A model generated the notes under the pieces. That model did no database searches, was not told where the DNA came from, and was given only the letters and a program-made list of their open reading frames with translations. A stretch of 64,000 nucleotides of DNA from Larkinella soli (GTDB taxonomy: Bacteria > Bacteroidota > Bacteroidia > Cytophagales > Spirosomataceae): NCBI RefSeq assembly GCF_003703975.1, contig NZ_QTJY01000001.1, forward strand, positions 372,001-436,000, read 5' to 3'. Below are positions 54,141 to 62,141 of the stretch, piece after piece (positions within the stretch are counted from its first letter, which is position 1; each line of letters begins with the position of its first letter). Both the position numbers and the translations under genes were made by a program.

Positions 54141-54184
54141 GAACCCGCCCCGGCGAACCGGCGCTCCGGCGCTCCGGCGGGTTC
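54141..54184 (+). terminator. Terminator of the CBS gene
   Basis: GAACCCGCC (54141-54149) pairs with GGCGGGTTC (54176-54184), followed by ATTTTCC. The loop holds a direct repeat GGCGCTCC. Confidence 0.65.
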
Positions 54185-54221
54185 ATTTTCCGGCTCCTAT
54201 CCGGCTTTCGGGAGAATCCGC

Positions 54222-54229
54222 TATCTTTG
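54222..54229 (+). promoter_or_regulatory. -7 box for the NUDIX gene
   Basis: TATCTTTG, 25 nt before TTG 54254; no TTG hexamer at standard spacing. Confidence 0.55.
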
Positions 54230-54253
54230 CGCTGCCAAAAACTAATCGAAACG

Positions 54254-54742
54254 TTGGATAATGCACGCGAAGAGGTAGTCCGTTTATACGGGAACCGCCT
54301 GCGGGTCAGGGTATGCGGCCTGTGTCTGATCGATCATAAACTGCTGATGGTTCGCCACCGGGGCATCGGCCCGACCGATACGTTCTGGTGTCCGCCCGGC
54401 GGAGGCCCCCAGTTCAGCGAAAACGCCTACGAAGCCCTTGTTCGTGAATTTCGGGAGGAAACCGGTCTGGAGGTGGAAGTGGGCGAGTTGCTGTTCGTCA
54501 ACGAGTTCATGGAATCACCCCTGCACGCGATGGAACTGTTCTTTGCCGTGCGGATCGTCGGCGGGAAGCTGGGCCAGGGCCACGACCCCGAAATGAGCGA
54601 GGAGTCCCAGATCATCACCGAAGTCCGGCTGATGACCTTCGAAGAAATAAAAAGTTATCCCGAAAACGAAGTACACCGCCTGTTTCGGATGTGTCGGTCG
54701 ATGGACGACGTATTCCGCTTGAAAGGTTATTTAAAACAATAA
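54254..54742 (+). CDS. NUDIX hydrolase
   Basis: A 162-aa hydrolase of nucleoside-diphosphate-linked compounds. Nudix box GGGPQFSENAYEALVREFREETGLEVE with the catalytic REFREE core. Substrate unknown. The start is TTG 54254: a longer frame to 54227 would put the start codon inside the promoter's -7 box, and no in-frame ATG exists upstream of the conserved domain. Confidence 0.88.
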   Translation: MDNAREEVVRLYGNRLRVRVCGLCLIDHKLLMVRHRGIGPTDTFWCPPGGGPQFSENAYEALVREFREETGLEVEVGELLFVNEFMESPLHAMELFFAVRIVGGKLGQGHDPEMSEESQIITEVRLMTFEEIKSYPENEVHRLFRMCRSMDDVFRLKGYLKQ

Positions 54743-54841
54743 GAATATATTGTCCGATATCCTTGTATATTTATATCCGTTCGTTTTTCAGGCTGATCCG
54801 GCTTCGTTTATTGTCCCACTGCTAATAGTAGATTACCGACC

Positions 54842-55741
54842 GTGCGTTCCGATACCTTTGCTGCCGTGACCCCCACTATCGCCATCCGGGAGGATTCTTT
54901 CGAGGCCTCGACGGCCAGTTCCGCTCAGCACCTCTGCCTGGAAATGGGCCGGGATCGATTTCGGTTCTGCGTGGTCGATCCGTCGACCAGAACCTGTTTC
55001 TGGCTGGAAGACTATACCTTTCCTTCCCTGCTGACGGAAAACCTCCTGCTGCCCTCCCTGCAATCCATCTATCAGGATCACCCGGTGCTGCAGAACGGTT
55101 TCTGGAAAAGTGTAACGGTTTCGGTCAACTCGCCGGCGTTTACCCTGGTCCCTTCCAGACTGTACCGGAAGGAATATGCCTCCCATTACCTGCAGCTGAT
55201 GCGGGGCAGCGCCCTGCCGTCTTCCGAACACGCCCTGGCTTTCGTTCACGCCCGAGAAGGCTTTCATTCGGTGTTCACCATCGAAAACGCCCTGACCGAC
55301 TGGCTGGCGGCTACCTATCCGCTCCAGCAGATCCGGCTGATTCACCAGTCGAGTGCCCTCCTTCAGGCTTCGGCGGCCCTGGACGCTTCGTTACCGGAGC
55401 AACAGAACCTCTATCTGTACTTCGAAGAAGAAAACGTCACCATCATTTACCGCAGAAACCGGGCGCTTCGGTTCTGCAACCGGTTTGCCTTCAAGAATAC
55501 CAACGACCTGGTCTATTACATCCTGTACGTCATCCATGAGCTGAAAACCGACCCCAAACAAATTCAGGCCGTGCTGCTGGGTGAGATAACGCCGTTTGCC
55601 GAGACGTATGGCGCTCTCGAACGGTTCCTGCCCCGAATGTCGTTCGGGGCCACCCTGCCGGGCCTCCAGCTCACCCCCGCCTTCGAGGACGTGCCCGAAC
55701 ACCGCTACCTCAGCCTGATGGGAAATACCATTGTGGAATAA
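54842..55741 (+). CDS. DUF3822 family protein
   Basis: A 299-aa cytoplasmic protein (GTG start). It has an actin/ASKHA-like look (CLEMGRDRFRFCVVDPSTRT at the N-terminus), matching the DUF3822 family found beside coaD in Bacteroidota. Function unknown; it may be structural or regulatory. A composite repeat separates it from coaD. Confidence 0.85.
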   Translation: MRSDTFAAVTPTIAIREDSFEASTASSAQHLCLEMGRDRFRFCVVDPSTRTCFWLEDYTFPSLLTENLLLPSLQSIYQDHPVLQNGFWKSVTVSVNSPAFTLVPSRLYRKEYASHYLQLMRGSALPSSEHALAFVHAREGFHSVFTIENALTDWLAATYPLQQIRLIHQSSALLQASAALDASLPEQQNLYLYFEEENVTIIYRRNRALRFCNRFAFKNTNDLVYYILYVIHELKTDPKQIQAVLLGEITPFAETYGALERFLPRMSFGATLPGLQLTPAFEDVPEHRYLSLMGNTIVE

Positions 55742-55743
55742 TA

Positions 55744-55877
55744 GAATGGTTGAATTGTTGATTGATTGAATTGTTGATTGATTGAATTAGCTTCGCAAGG
55801 CCATCTTTGCGGAGCTCATTCAACCGCAACGGCGAACCGTCATTCAATCATTCAACAATTCAATCATTCAACCATTC
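55744..55877. repeat. Composite inverted-repeat element with tandem-repeat arm and hairpin core
   Basis: Left arm 55744-55788 contains the 16-nt unit TTGAATTGTTGATTGA repeated 2.4 times (55750-55788). The right arm (55841-55877) is its imperfect complement; the outermost 12 bp (GAATGGTTGAAT) match exactly. Between them lies a 12-bp hairpin AGCTTCGCAAGG-CCAT-CTTTGCGGAGCT (55789-55816) and a small ACGG/CCGT hairpin. It ends 6 bp before the coaD ATG. Confidence 0.75.
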
Positions 55878-55883
55878 CCCTTC

Positions 55884-56348
55884 ATGTCTCGTATTGCTCT
55901 CTTTCCCGGCTCCTTCGATCCGTTTACCCGCGGTCATGAGGATATCGTGCTTCGTGGACTGAAACTCTTTGATGAGGTGATTATCGGCATCGGCCGGAAC
56001 GCCATGAAACAGCGGTATTTTCCGATCGAGGACATGATTCGCCTGATTGAACTGACCTTTGCCCCCTATCCCAATGTGAGGGTGGTCAGTTACGACGATC
56101 TGACGGCCAACATCGCCCGCCAGCTGGGAGCCCGGTTCCTGCTGAGAGGGCTTCGCAATACGACCGACTTTGAATATGAGAACAGCATTTCGCAGGTGAA
56201 CCGGTTCGTTTATGAAGATGTGGAAACCGTCTTTCTGATCACCTCGCCCCACCTGGCGCCCATCAGCGCCACCATCATCCGGGAACTGCACCGCTACGGC
56301 AAAAACATCGATGATTTTCTGCCGATAAGCCTGGAGAGGATCAGGTAA
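55884..56348 (+). CDS. coaD: Phosphopantetheine adenylyltransferase
   Basis: Penultimate step of coenzyme A synthesis, joining ATP and 4'-phosphopantetheine. 154 aa, normal length. Nucleotidyltransferase motif FPGSFDPFTRGHEDIVLR; RNTTDFEYENSISQVNR; C-terminal ISATIIREL. The ATG directly follows the composite repeat, so its ribosome site would lie within or beside the right arm. Confidence 0.96.
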   Translation: MSRIALFPGSFDPFTRGHEDIVLRGLKLFDEVIIGIGRNAMKQRYFPIEDMIRLIELTFAPYPNVRVVSYDDLTANIARQLGARFLLRGLRNTTDFEYENSISQVNRFVYEDVETVFLITSPHLAPISATIIRELHRYGKNIDDFLPISLERIR

Positions 56349-56354
56349 CAGAAA

Positions 56355-56397
56355 AGGCGGTGCCGCGCCGGATTTCATCGCATGCGCGGCACCGCCT
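56355..56397. terminator. Bidirectional terminator
   Basis: Perfect 14-bp stem AGGCGGTGCCGCGC/GCGCGGCACCGCCT (56355-56368 with 56384-56397), between convergent coaD and NUDIX genes. Confidence 0.8.
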
Positions 56398-56415
56398 TTC
56401 GGCCTTTCCCGGCCT

Positions 56416-57117
56416 TTACTCTTTCGGTTCCTTCTGGTCCACCGAATCGATCACGAACCGGATGGAACTGAACGAGTTGGTCAGGGCGCGGAGAACTTTT
56501 TTCTGGTCCATCCACTCGATTTTTTCAATGTCTTCCGAAGTCTGGGGAGCCATCCGCGAATCGTCGAGGCAGGTCATGTGATACCACTTGGTCCGTTTCA
56601 GGATGCGGCTTCCGTTGAGCGGGTAGGTATGCCAGGTCGTGCAGATGCGGTCTTCGATAGCGACCTTCACCCCGGTTTCCTCGATCACCTCGCGCACCGC
56701 GGCCACCCGCGAGGATTCACCCTCGTCGAGCTTACCTTTGGGGAGGTCCCACTTGCCCCGCCGGAACATCAGGAGCATCTTGTCCCCTTTGAAAACCACC
56801 CCGCCGGCGGCTTTCACCACCTTGAACAGGCTTTTGAACTTTTCCTCTGCCGCTTTTTTATCGAGAGTCACCACCGTGACGGAATTCAGTTCCGGAGCAT
56901 GATTGGTGTTGAGCAGGTGGACGAGTTTCTCGACCGTTACGGGAGTGGCATTCAGAATCAGGACGTGGCCACGAAGGGAAGAAACTTTCAGAACCCCCAG
57001 GCGAGCGTCGATAATCTGGTCAAAGTCAACTCGTTGAGCCGATAGGTGTTCCTGCAGCTTTGCAGCCGCCTTAGGGCCGACCAGCCGGATGGGGCGATCG
57101 TCGATGAAAATTACCAT
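56416..57117 (-). CDS. NUDIX hydrolase with extra N-terminal domain
   Basis: A 233-aa protein. The Nudix domain (residues about 100-220) has box GKLDEGESSRVAAVREVIEETGV. Residues 1-95 (VIFIDDRPIRLVGPKAAAKLQ) form a separate conserved-looking domain. This two-part form sits near coaD and pyrE in Bacteroidota. Substrate unknown. Confidence 0.88.
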   Translation of the reverse strand: MVIFIDDRPIRLVGPKAAAKLQEHLSAQRVDFDQIIDARLGVLKVSSLRGHVLILNATPVTVEKLVHLLNTNHAPELNSVTVVTLDKKAAEEKFKSLFKVVKAAGGVVFKGDKMLLMFRRGKWDLPKGKLDEGESSRVAAVREVIEETGVKVAIEDRICTTWHTYPLNGSRILKRTKWYHMTCLDDSRMAPQTSEDIEKIEWMDQKKVLRALTNSFSSIRFVIDSVDQKEPKE

Positions 57118-57221
57118 GTGGTCAGATTAATCAGTAAAATGGGCCCGCCATGCCGTTGAAAATCGCGAAAAACTTCAAAATCACCCCTATTCACCTTCAA
57201 ATTTAGACAAACCTTCGCGTT

Positions 57222-57250
57222 TTGAAGAGTACCTAAAACTACTATTTTTG
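57222..57250 (+). promoter_or_regulatory. Promoter of the CNNM-type gene
   Basis: TTG 57222-57224, 18-nt spacer, TATTTTTG 57243-57250; the GTG start is 22 nt on. Confidence 0.65.
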
Positions 57251-57272
57251 CGACACGACAACTTTTTCCTTA

Positions 57273-58556
57273 GTGGAACTTGCGATAATTCTTTTCCTGA
57301 TTATCCTCAACGGCGTTTTTTCAATGTCGGAAATTGCGCTGGTCTCTTCCCGAAAAGCCCGGCTTGAAACCGACGCCCGAAACGGCGACCGCCGGGCCGA
57401 AGAAGCCCTCAAACTCGCTGAATCTCCGAATCGTTTTCTCTCTACCGTTCAGATCGGCATCACCCTGATCGGCATCCTGAACGGTATTTTCAGTGGCGAC
57501 CGGCTCACCGACCAGGTGGCCGGGATGATTGCCCGAATCGAAGGGCTCCAGCCCTACGCCAACTCGATCGGCGTCGCCGTCGTTCTGCTGCTGCTGACGT
57601 ACCTTTCCCTGGTGCTGGGCGAGCTTGTCCCGAAACGGATCGGTCTTTCCAACCCGGAAGGCATCGCCAAGGTGATGGCCGGCCCAATGAACGTCCTTTC
57701 CCGGATCACCTCTCCCTTCATCAGCCTTCTGAGCTTTTCCAGCGACCTGCTGATCAAGATTCTCAATATCAAACCGAATGCCAGCGCCGTCACGGAGGAA
57801 GAGATTAAAAGCCTGATTCAGGAAGGGACCACCGGTGGGGTGATCGAGGAGATCGAACAGGAAATCGTTCAGAACGTTTTTCAGCTCGGCGACCGCAGGA
57901 TTACCTCCCTGATGACCAACCGGCAGGAGATGGTTTACCTTGACCTGGAAGCCGCCCCGGAGGAAAACCGGGAACAGATCGTCCGGCACCGGCACTCCCA
58001 CTACCCGCTCTGCCGCGGCAGCGTCGACGATATAGTCGGGCTGATCCACAGCAAGGATTTCCTGGGAACCGACCTCGACGACCAGCTGAAACGACTGGAG
58101 GACCTGAAACGCGACATTCTGTATATCCCCGAAAACAACATGGCCTACCAGGTGCTGGAGCGGTTTCGGGAGAAACGCCAGTATGTCGGCATCATCGTGG
58201 ATGAATACGGCGGTGTGCTGGGCATGGTGACGCTCAACGACATCGTCGATGCGCTCGTGGGCGATATCTCCGAAACCAACGAGTTCGAATTTGAAATTGT
58301 GGAACGCGAGGACGGCAGTTACCTGATCGACGCCCAGATCCCGTTCGACGACTTTCTGGATTATTTCGACATCGTGATTCAGAACCGCAAGGAACTGACC
58401 GGCTTCGATACGCTGGGCGGTTTTGCCCTCCATATTATTAAAGACATTCCCAAAACTGGCGAAACGTTCACCTGGCAGGAGTACCAGTTCGAAATCGTGG
58501 ACATGGATAAAAGCCGGATCGACAAGATTCTGGTAACGCGCCGGAATGAGGAATAA
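57273..58556 (+). CDS. CNNM/CorC-type (hemolysin family) transporter
   Basis: A 427-aa inner-membrane protein: an N-terminal DUF21/CNNM transmembrane domain (residues 1-190; ILFLIILNGVFSMSEIALVSSRKARLE), two CBS motifs (about 205-330; LEAAPEENREQIVRHRHSHY; QYVGIIVDEYGGVLGMVTL), and a C-terminal CorC_HlyC domain (about 345-425). Family members export Mg2+ or handle divalent cations. GTG start; a promoter lies immediately upstream. pyrE follows 23 bp later. Confidence 0.92.
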   Translation: MELAIILFLIILNGVFSMSEIALVSSRKARLETDARNGDRRAEEALKLAESPNRFLSTVQIGITLIGILNGIFSGDRLTDQVAGMIARIEGLQPYANSIGVAVVLLLLTYLSLVLGELVPKRIGLSNPEGIAKVMAGPMNVLSRITSPFISLLSFSSDLLIKILNIKPNASAVTEEEIKSLIQEGTTGGVIEEIEQEIVQNVFQLGDRRITSLMTNRQEMVYLDLEAAPEENREQIVRHRHSHYPLCRGSVDDIVGLIHSKDFLGTDLDDQLKRLEDLKRDILYIPENNMAYQVLERFREKRQYVGIIVDEYGGVLGMVTLNDIVDALVGDISETNEFEFEIVEREDGSYLIDAQIPFDDFLDYFDIVIQNRKELTGFDTLGGFALHIIKDIPKTGETFTWQEYQFEIVDMDKSRIDKILVTRRNEE

Positions 58557-58579
58557 CCGACCTATCAAATAAGGTATAC

Positions 58580-59206
58580 ATGATTGCATCACAAGTTGCC
58601 CGGATGCTGCTGGAAGTACAAGCGGTCCGGTTGCGCCCCGACGAACCGTTCACCTGGAGTTCCGGCTGGAAATCACCGATTTACTGCGACAACCGCATCA
58701 CCCTTTCCTATCCCTCAGTCCGGACGTTTATCCGGAAGAATCTGGCCGAAACCATCCGGCAGACATTTCCCGGGGTGGAGGCCGTCGCCGGGGTGGCGAC
58801 GGCCGGAATCGCCCAGGGCGTGCTGGTGGCCGAGGAGCTAGCCCTCCCCTTTCTCTACGTTCGGCCGGAACCCAAAAAGCACGGCATGGGCAACCAGATC
58901 GAAGGACGCCTGGAAGCGGGCCGGAAGGTGGTGGTCATCGAGGACCTGATCTCGACCGGAGGCAGCTCGCTCAAAGTGGTCGACGTGTTGCGGCAGAACG
59001 GAGCCGAGGTGCTGGGCATGGCCGCCATCTTCACCTACGGCTTCCCGTTAGCCGACCAAAACTTCTCGGAAAAAGAAGTAAAACTGGTCTGCCTGAGCAA
59101 TTATGAAACTCTCGTGGAAGAGGCCCGGCAGCTCGACTACATTCCGGACGAAGCCCTTGCCTCCCTGGCCGCCTGGCGCCGGAATCCCGCAGAATGGAAT
59201 ACCTGA
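58580..59206 (+). CDS. pyrE: Orotate phosphoribosyltransferase
   Basis: Forms orotidine 5'-phosphate from orotate and PRPP in pyrimidine synthesis. 208 aa. PRPP-binding VVVIEDLISTGGSSLKVV; orotate and PRPP loop VRPEPKKHGMGNQIEGRL; FTWSSGWKSPIYCDNRITL. It is likely cotranscribed with the upstream CNNM gene. Confidence 0.96.
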   Translation: MIASQVARMLLEVQAVRLRPDEPFTWSSGWKSPIYCDNRITLSYPSVRTFIRKNLAETIRQTFPGVEAVAGVATAGIAQGVLVAEELALPFLYVRPEPKKHGMGNQIEGRLEAGRKVVVIEDLISTGGSSLKVVDVLRQNGAEVLGMAAIFTYGFPLADQNFSEKEVKLVCLSNYETLVEEARQLDYIPDEALASLAAWRRNPAEWNT

Positions 59207-59297
59207 AAAAATGACTTCCGCTTAACATCCAAAAACGCGCCTGCCTCGTAGAACTATCGTATTCCTATCATTTTCACCATTACCAACTCTTTGAAAA

Positions 59298-60863
59298 ATG
59301 AATACGATTCGACTCAACGGGCTGCGCGGCCGCGCAGCGGTTGGCCTGCTGGCCCTTGCGGCCCTGTTTAATGCCTGTACGTCCCCCAACGAGGCCGTCC
59401 GCCCCGACACCCCGGCCGGCCGGAACAGCCGGATTCCGGCGGAGGAACTGATGTTTTTTGTTCTGACCGACGGTAATTCCCTGAACAAAAAGAGTCTGGC
59501 CAACCCGGCCACCGATGTGGACGTGAACATGGTGACGGGGCTTCAGGACGGGGAAAAGCTGCTGGGCATCGACTTCCGCCCGGCCACCGGACAACTGTAC
59601 GGGCTGGGCAGTACCAGCCGCATTTATGTCATCAACCCGGAAGACGGCAAAGCCCGGGCCATTGGAACCGGCCCGTTCTCTCCCTCGCTGAACAGTGAGG
59701 CCGTCGGGTTCGACTTCAATCCGGCCGCCGATCTGATCCGGGTCGTGACGGCCGCCGGCCAGAACCTCCGCATCAATCCCAATACCGGGATGGTGGTCGG
59801 AAACACGGCCGATCCGGACATCAACGGCGGCTCTTCTCCGGCGGTTTCGGCCGTCGCCTATACCAACAGCCGTGCCGGGGTGACCACCACCACGCTGTAC
59901 GACGTAGACCCGGCCTCCGACCGGCTGTTCATCCAGAACCCGCCCAATAACGGCACGCTGGTGCAGGTCGGCCCGCTGGGAAAAGACATTGCCGCCACGG
60001 CCGGTTTCGACATCTCACCCGATAACGCCCACGCTCTCCTGGCCTTCACGGCGGACGGTAAAGCCGAACTGGGTCACCTGGACCTGAACACGGGTAAACT
60101 CCATTCCATCGGAAGCCTGGGAACCGGCGCCGTCATCGGTCTGGCCATCCCTACCGAACCCGTCGCTTTTGCCGTCAGTGGTAACACCCTGCTGGTCTTT
60201 AACCCCATGAACATCTCCCCGGTTGCCAAAACCATCACCGGCCTTCAGGACGGGGAAACGATTCGGGGCATCGACCTCCGGCCCGCCACAGGTCAGCTGT
60301 ACGGGCTGGGAACCAGCAGCCGGATTTATACGATCAATACCGCCACCGGCGCAGCCACGGCCGTCGGCGGTCCGTTTACGCCTGCTTTGAGCGGCAGCGA
60401 CTTCGGCTTCGATTTCAACCCCATGGCCGACCTCATTCGGATCATCAGCAATACGGGTCAGAATCTGGCCGTCAGCCCGGTGACGGGGGCCGTTACGGCC
60501 GCGCAGACCCCGATCAACTTCGGTCGGCCGGGCGACGGGCCGGTGGTTCGGGCAGCCGCCTATTCCAACAACTTTGCCGGAACGACTTCGACGGTGCTGT
60601 ATGATCTGGACGACCTGTCGGACAAGCTGTATCGCCAGATTCCGCCGGCCTCCGGCACGCTGGTCGGCGGCAGTCCGCTGGGCATTAACTTCGAAGCCAC
60701 CAACGGATTCGACATCGGCGGAATGAGCAACAAGGCTTACGCCCTGCTCACCTCGGCCGGATCGACGAAATTGTATGAAGTGGACCTGAACAACGGGATG
60801 CTCACCCCGGTGGGCAACTTCCCGACCACCGTCCGCGGCTTTGCTCTGGGCCTCGGTTTCTGA
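59298..60863 (+). CDS. Lipoprotein with two DUF4394 domains
   Basis: A 521-aa lipoprotein (lipobox LAALFNACTS). Two homologous units repeat: TGLQDGEKLLGIDFRPATGQ and TGLQDGETIRGIDLRPATGQ (about residues 82 and 316), each followed by LYGLG, SRIY, GFDFNPAADLIR-like and LYDVD/LYDLD motifs. The DUF4394 fold is a beta-propeller-like module of unknown role, here duplicated within one chain. No promoter was recognised upstream; a terminator follows. Confidence 0.85.
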   Translation: MNTIRLNGLRGRAAVGLLALAALFNACTSPNEAVRPDTPAGRNSRIPAEELMFFVLTDGNSLNKKSLANPATDVDVNMVTGLQDGEKLLGIDFRPATGQLYGLGSTSRIYVINPEDGKARAIGTGPFSPSLNSEAVGFDFNPAADLIRVVTAAGQNLRINPNTGMVVGNTADPDINGGSSPAVSAVAYTNSRAGVTTTTLYDVDPASDRLFIQNPPNNGTLVQVGPLGKDIAATAGFDISPDNAHALLAFTADGKAELGHLDLNTGKLHSIGSLGTGAVIGLAIPTEPVAFAVSGNTLLVFNPMNISPVAKTITGLQDGETIRGIDLRPATGQLYGLGTSSRIYTINTATGAATAVGGPFTPALSGSDFGFDFNPMADLIRIISNTGQNLAVSPVTGAVTAAQTPINFGRPGDGPVVRAAAYSNNFAGTTSTVLYDLDDLSDKLYRQIPPASGTLVGGSPLGINFEATNGFDIGGMSNKAYALLTSAGSTKLYEVDLNNGMLTPVGNFPTTVRGFALGLGF

Positions 60864-60882
60864 TCATAGACCCTGAAAGAAT

Positions 60883-60915
60883 ACCGGCCTGCCTGAATTT
60901 TTCGGGCAGGCCGGT
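60883..60915. terminator. Bidirectional terminator
   Basis: Perfect 11-bp stem ACCGGCCTGCC/GGCAGGCCGGT, followed by GCTTTTT, between convergent DUF4394 and dprA genes. Confidence 0.8.
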
Positions 60916-60921
60916 GCTTTT

Positions 60922-62028
60922 TCAGGACAGCTGAAATTTCTTGCCGGGCAGCGACCGGACCACCCCCTGAAATTCAAGGTTCAGCAGCAGGGAGGCCAGC
61001 CGGCTGACCGGCATTCCGCTTCGCCAGCTGAGCTCATCGATGTGCCAGTGGGGCTGTTTCCGCAGCAGGGCCAGAATCTGACTTTCCTCCTCCGTAAATT
61101 CATGGGTTAATGCCGGTTTTTCCAGGAGGTGCACCGGTTTTTCAGGCTGGTCCCACCGCAGGGATTCGATCAGGTCTTCCGGCCGGGTGTAAATGTCGGC
61201 CCGTTTTTCCCGAATCAGTTTGTGGCAGCCCTGCGAGAAAGGATGAGTCAGGAATCCCGGAACGGCCAGAACCTCCCGGTGGTAATTGTTGGCGTATTCG
61301 GCCGTGATCAGGGCACCTCCTTTCGCGGCCGCTTCCACCACCACGACCGCATCGCTCATCCCGGCAATGATGCGGTTTCGGGCCGGAAACAGGCGGGCAT
61401 CCGGTTTGACCCCCGGCCGGCTTTCCGTGAGAAGACCGCCGGTGGGCAGCATCTCCTGAGCGGTTTTTCGGTGAACGTGGGGATAGATGATGTCCACCCC
61501 GCTCGCCAGCACCCCGATGGTGGGCAGCCCGGCCGACAGGCAGGCCCGGTGAGCGGCAATATCGATCCCATAGGCCAGTCCGCTGATCACCAGCGGCCGG
61601 TAGGGCAGAACCGCGTGAATGAGGTCTTCGGTCATTTTTCTTCCGTAATCCGTGGCCTGCCGCGTGCCGACGATGCCGATGGTCCGGGTCGGGTTCAGGT
61701 CGGCGGCGCCAGTCGAAAACAGCAGGGCCGGGGCATCATACAGCCCCCGAAGTCGTTCGGGATAACCGGGTTCGGTGTAAAACAACAGCCGGACGCCGAG
61801 CTTCTCACATTTCTGGTAAATCCGGTCGGTTTCCGACAGCACCCCGGGGTTCAGCACGGCCTTTCCAATAACCTCGCCTACGCCGGGAATTTTGAGCAGG
61901 CGATGCCTCGGGGAACGGAAAACCTCGGAAGCCGACCCGCAATAACTGATAAGCTGCCGGATCAGGACGTCTCCGACTCCGGTTACGGTGGTGAGGGCCA
62001 GCTGGTAAAATGGTTCGGGATGATCCAC
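60922..62028 (-). CDS. dprA: DNA processing protein DprA
   Basis: Binds incoming single-stranded DNA and loads RecA during transformation. 368 aa. N-terminal helix-hairpin-helix (LLKIPGVGEVIGKAV), Rossmann-fold core with GIVGTRQATDYGRKMTEDL and ISGLAYGIDIAAHRACLS, and a C-terminal winged helix (WHIDELSWRSGMPVSRLASLL). Complete and typical; no other competence gene is in the window. Confidence 0.95.
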   Translation of the reverse strand: MDHPEPFYQLALTTVTGVGDVLIRQLISYCGSASEVFRSPRHRLLKIPGVGEVIGKAVLNPGVLSETDRIYQKCEKLGVRLLFYTEPGYPERLRGLYDAPALLFSTGAADLNPTRTIGIVGTRQATDYGRKMTEDLIHAVLPYRPLVISGLAYGIDIAAHRACLSAGLPTIGVLASGVDIIYPHVHRKTAQEMLPTGGLLTESRPGVKPDARLFPARNRIIAGMSDAVVVVEAAAKGGALITAEYANNYHREVLAVPGFLTHPFSQGCHKLIREKRADIYTRPEDLIESLRWDQPEKPVHLLEKPALTHEFTEEESQILALLRKQPHWHIDELSWRSGMPVSRLASLLLNLEFQGVVRSLPGKKFQLS

Positions 62029-62141
62029 GGTGATTGGAAGAGGTTTTCTTCAGGACGAAGAAGATGGGCCCGAGTAACGCTGCGCCTTAAAAAATCGCAA
62101 AGTTTTTTATAAATTTCAGCTGAATCCGACTGTTCTGAACC

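Noticed and set aside
55750-55788. Repeats of a 16-nt unit considered as a CRISPR array
   Set aside because: Units are directly adjacent with no spacers, and no cas gene is nearby.
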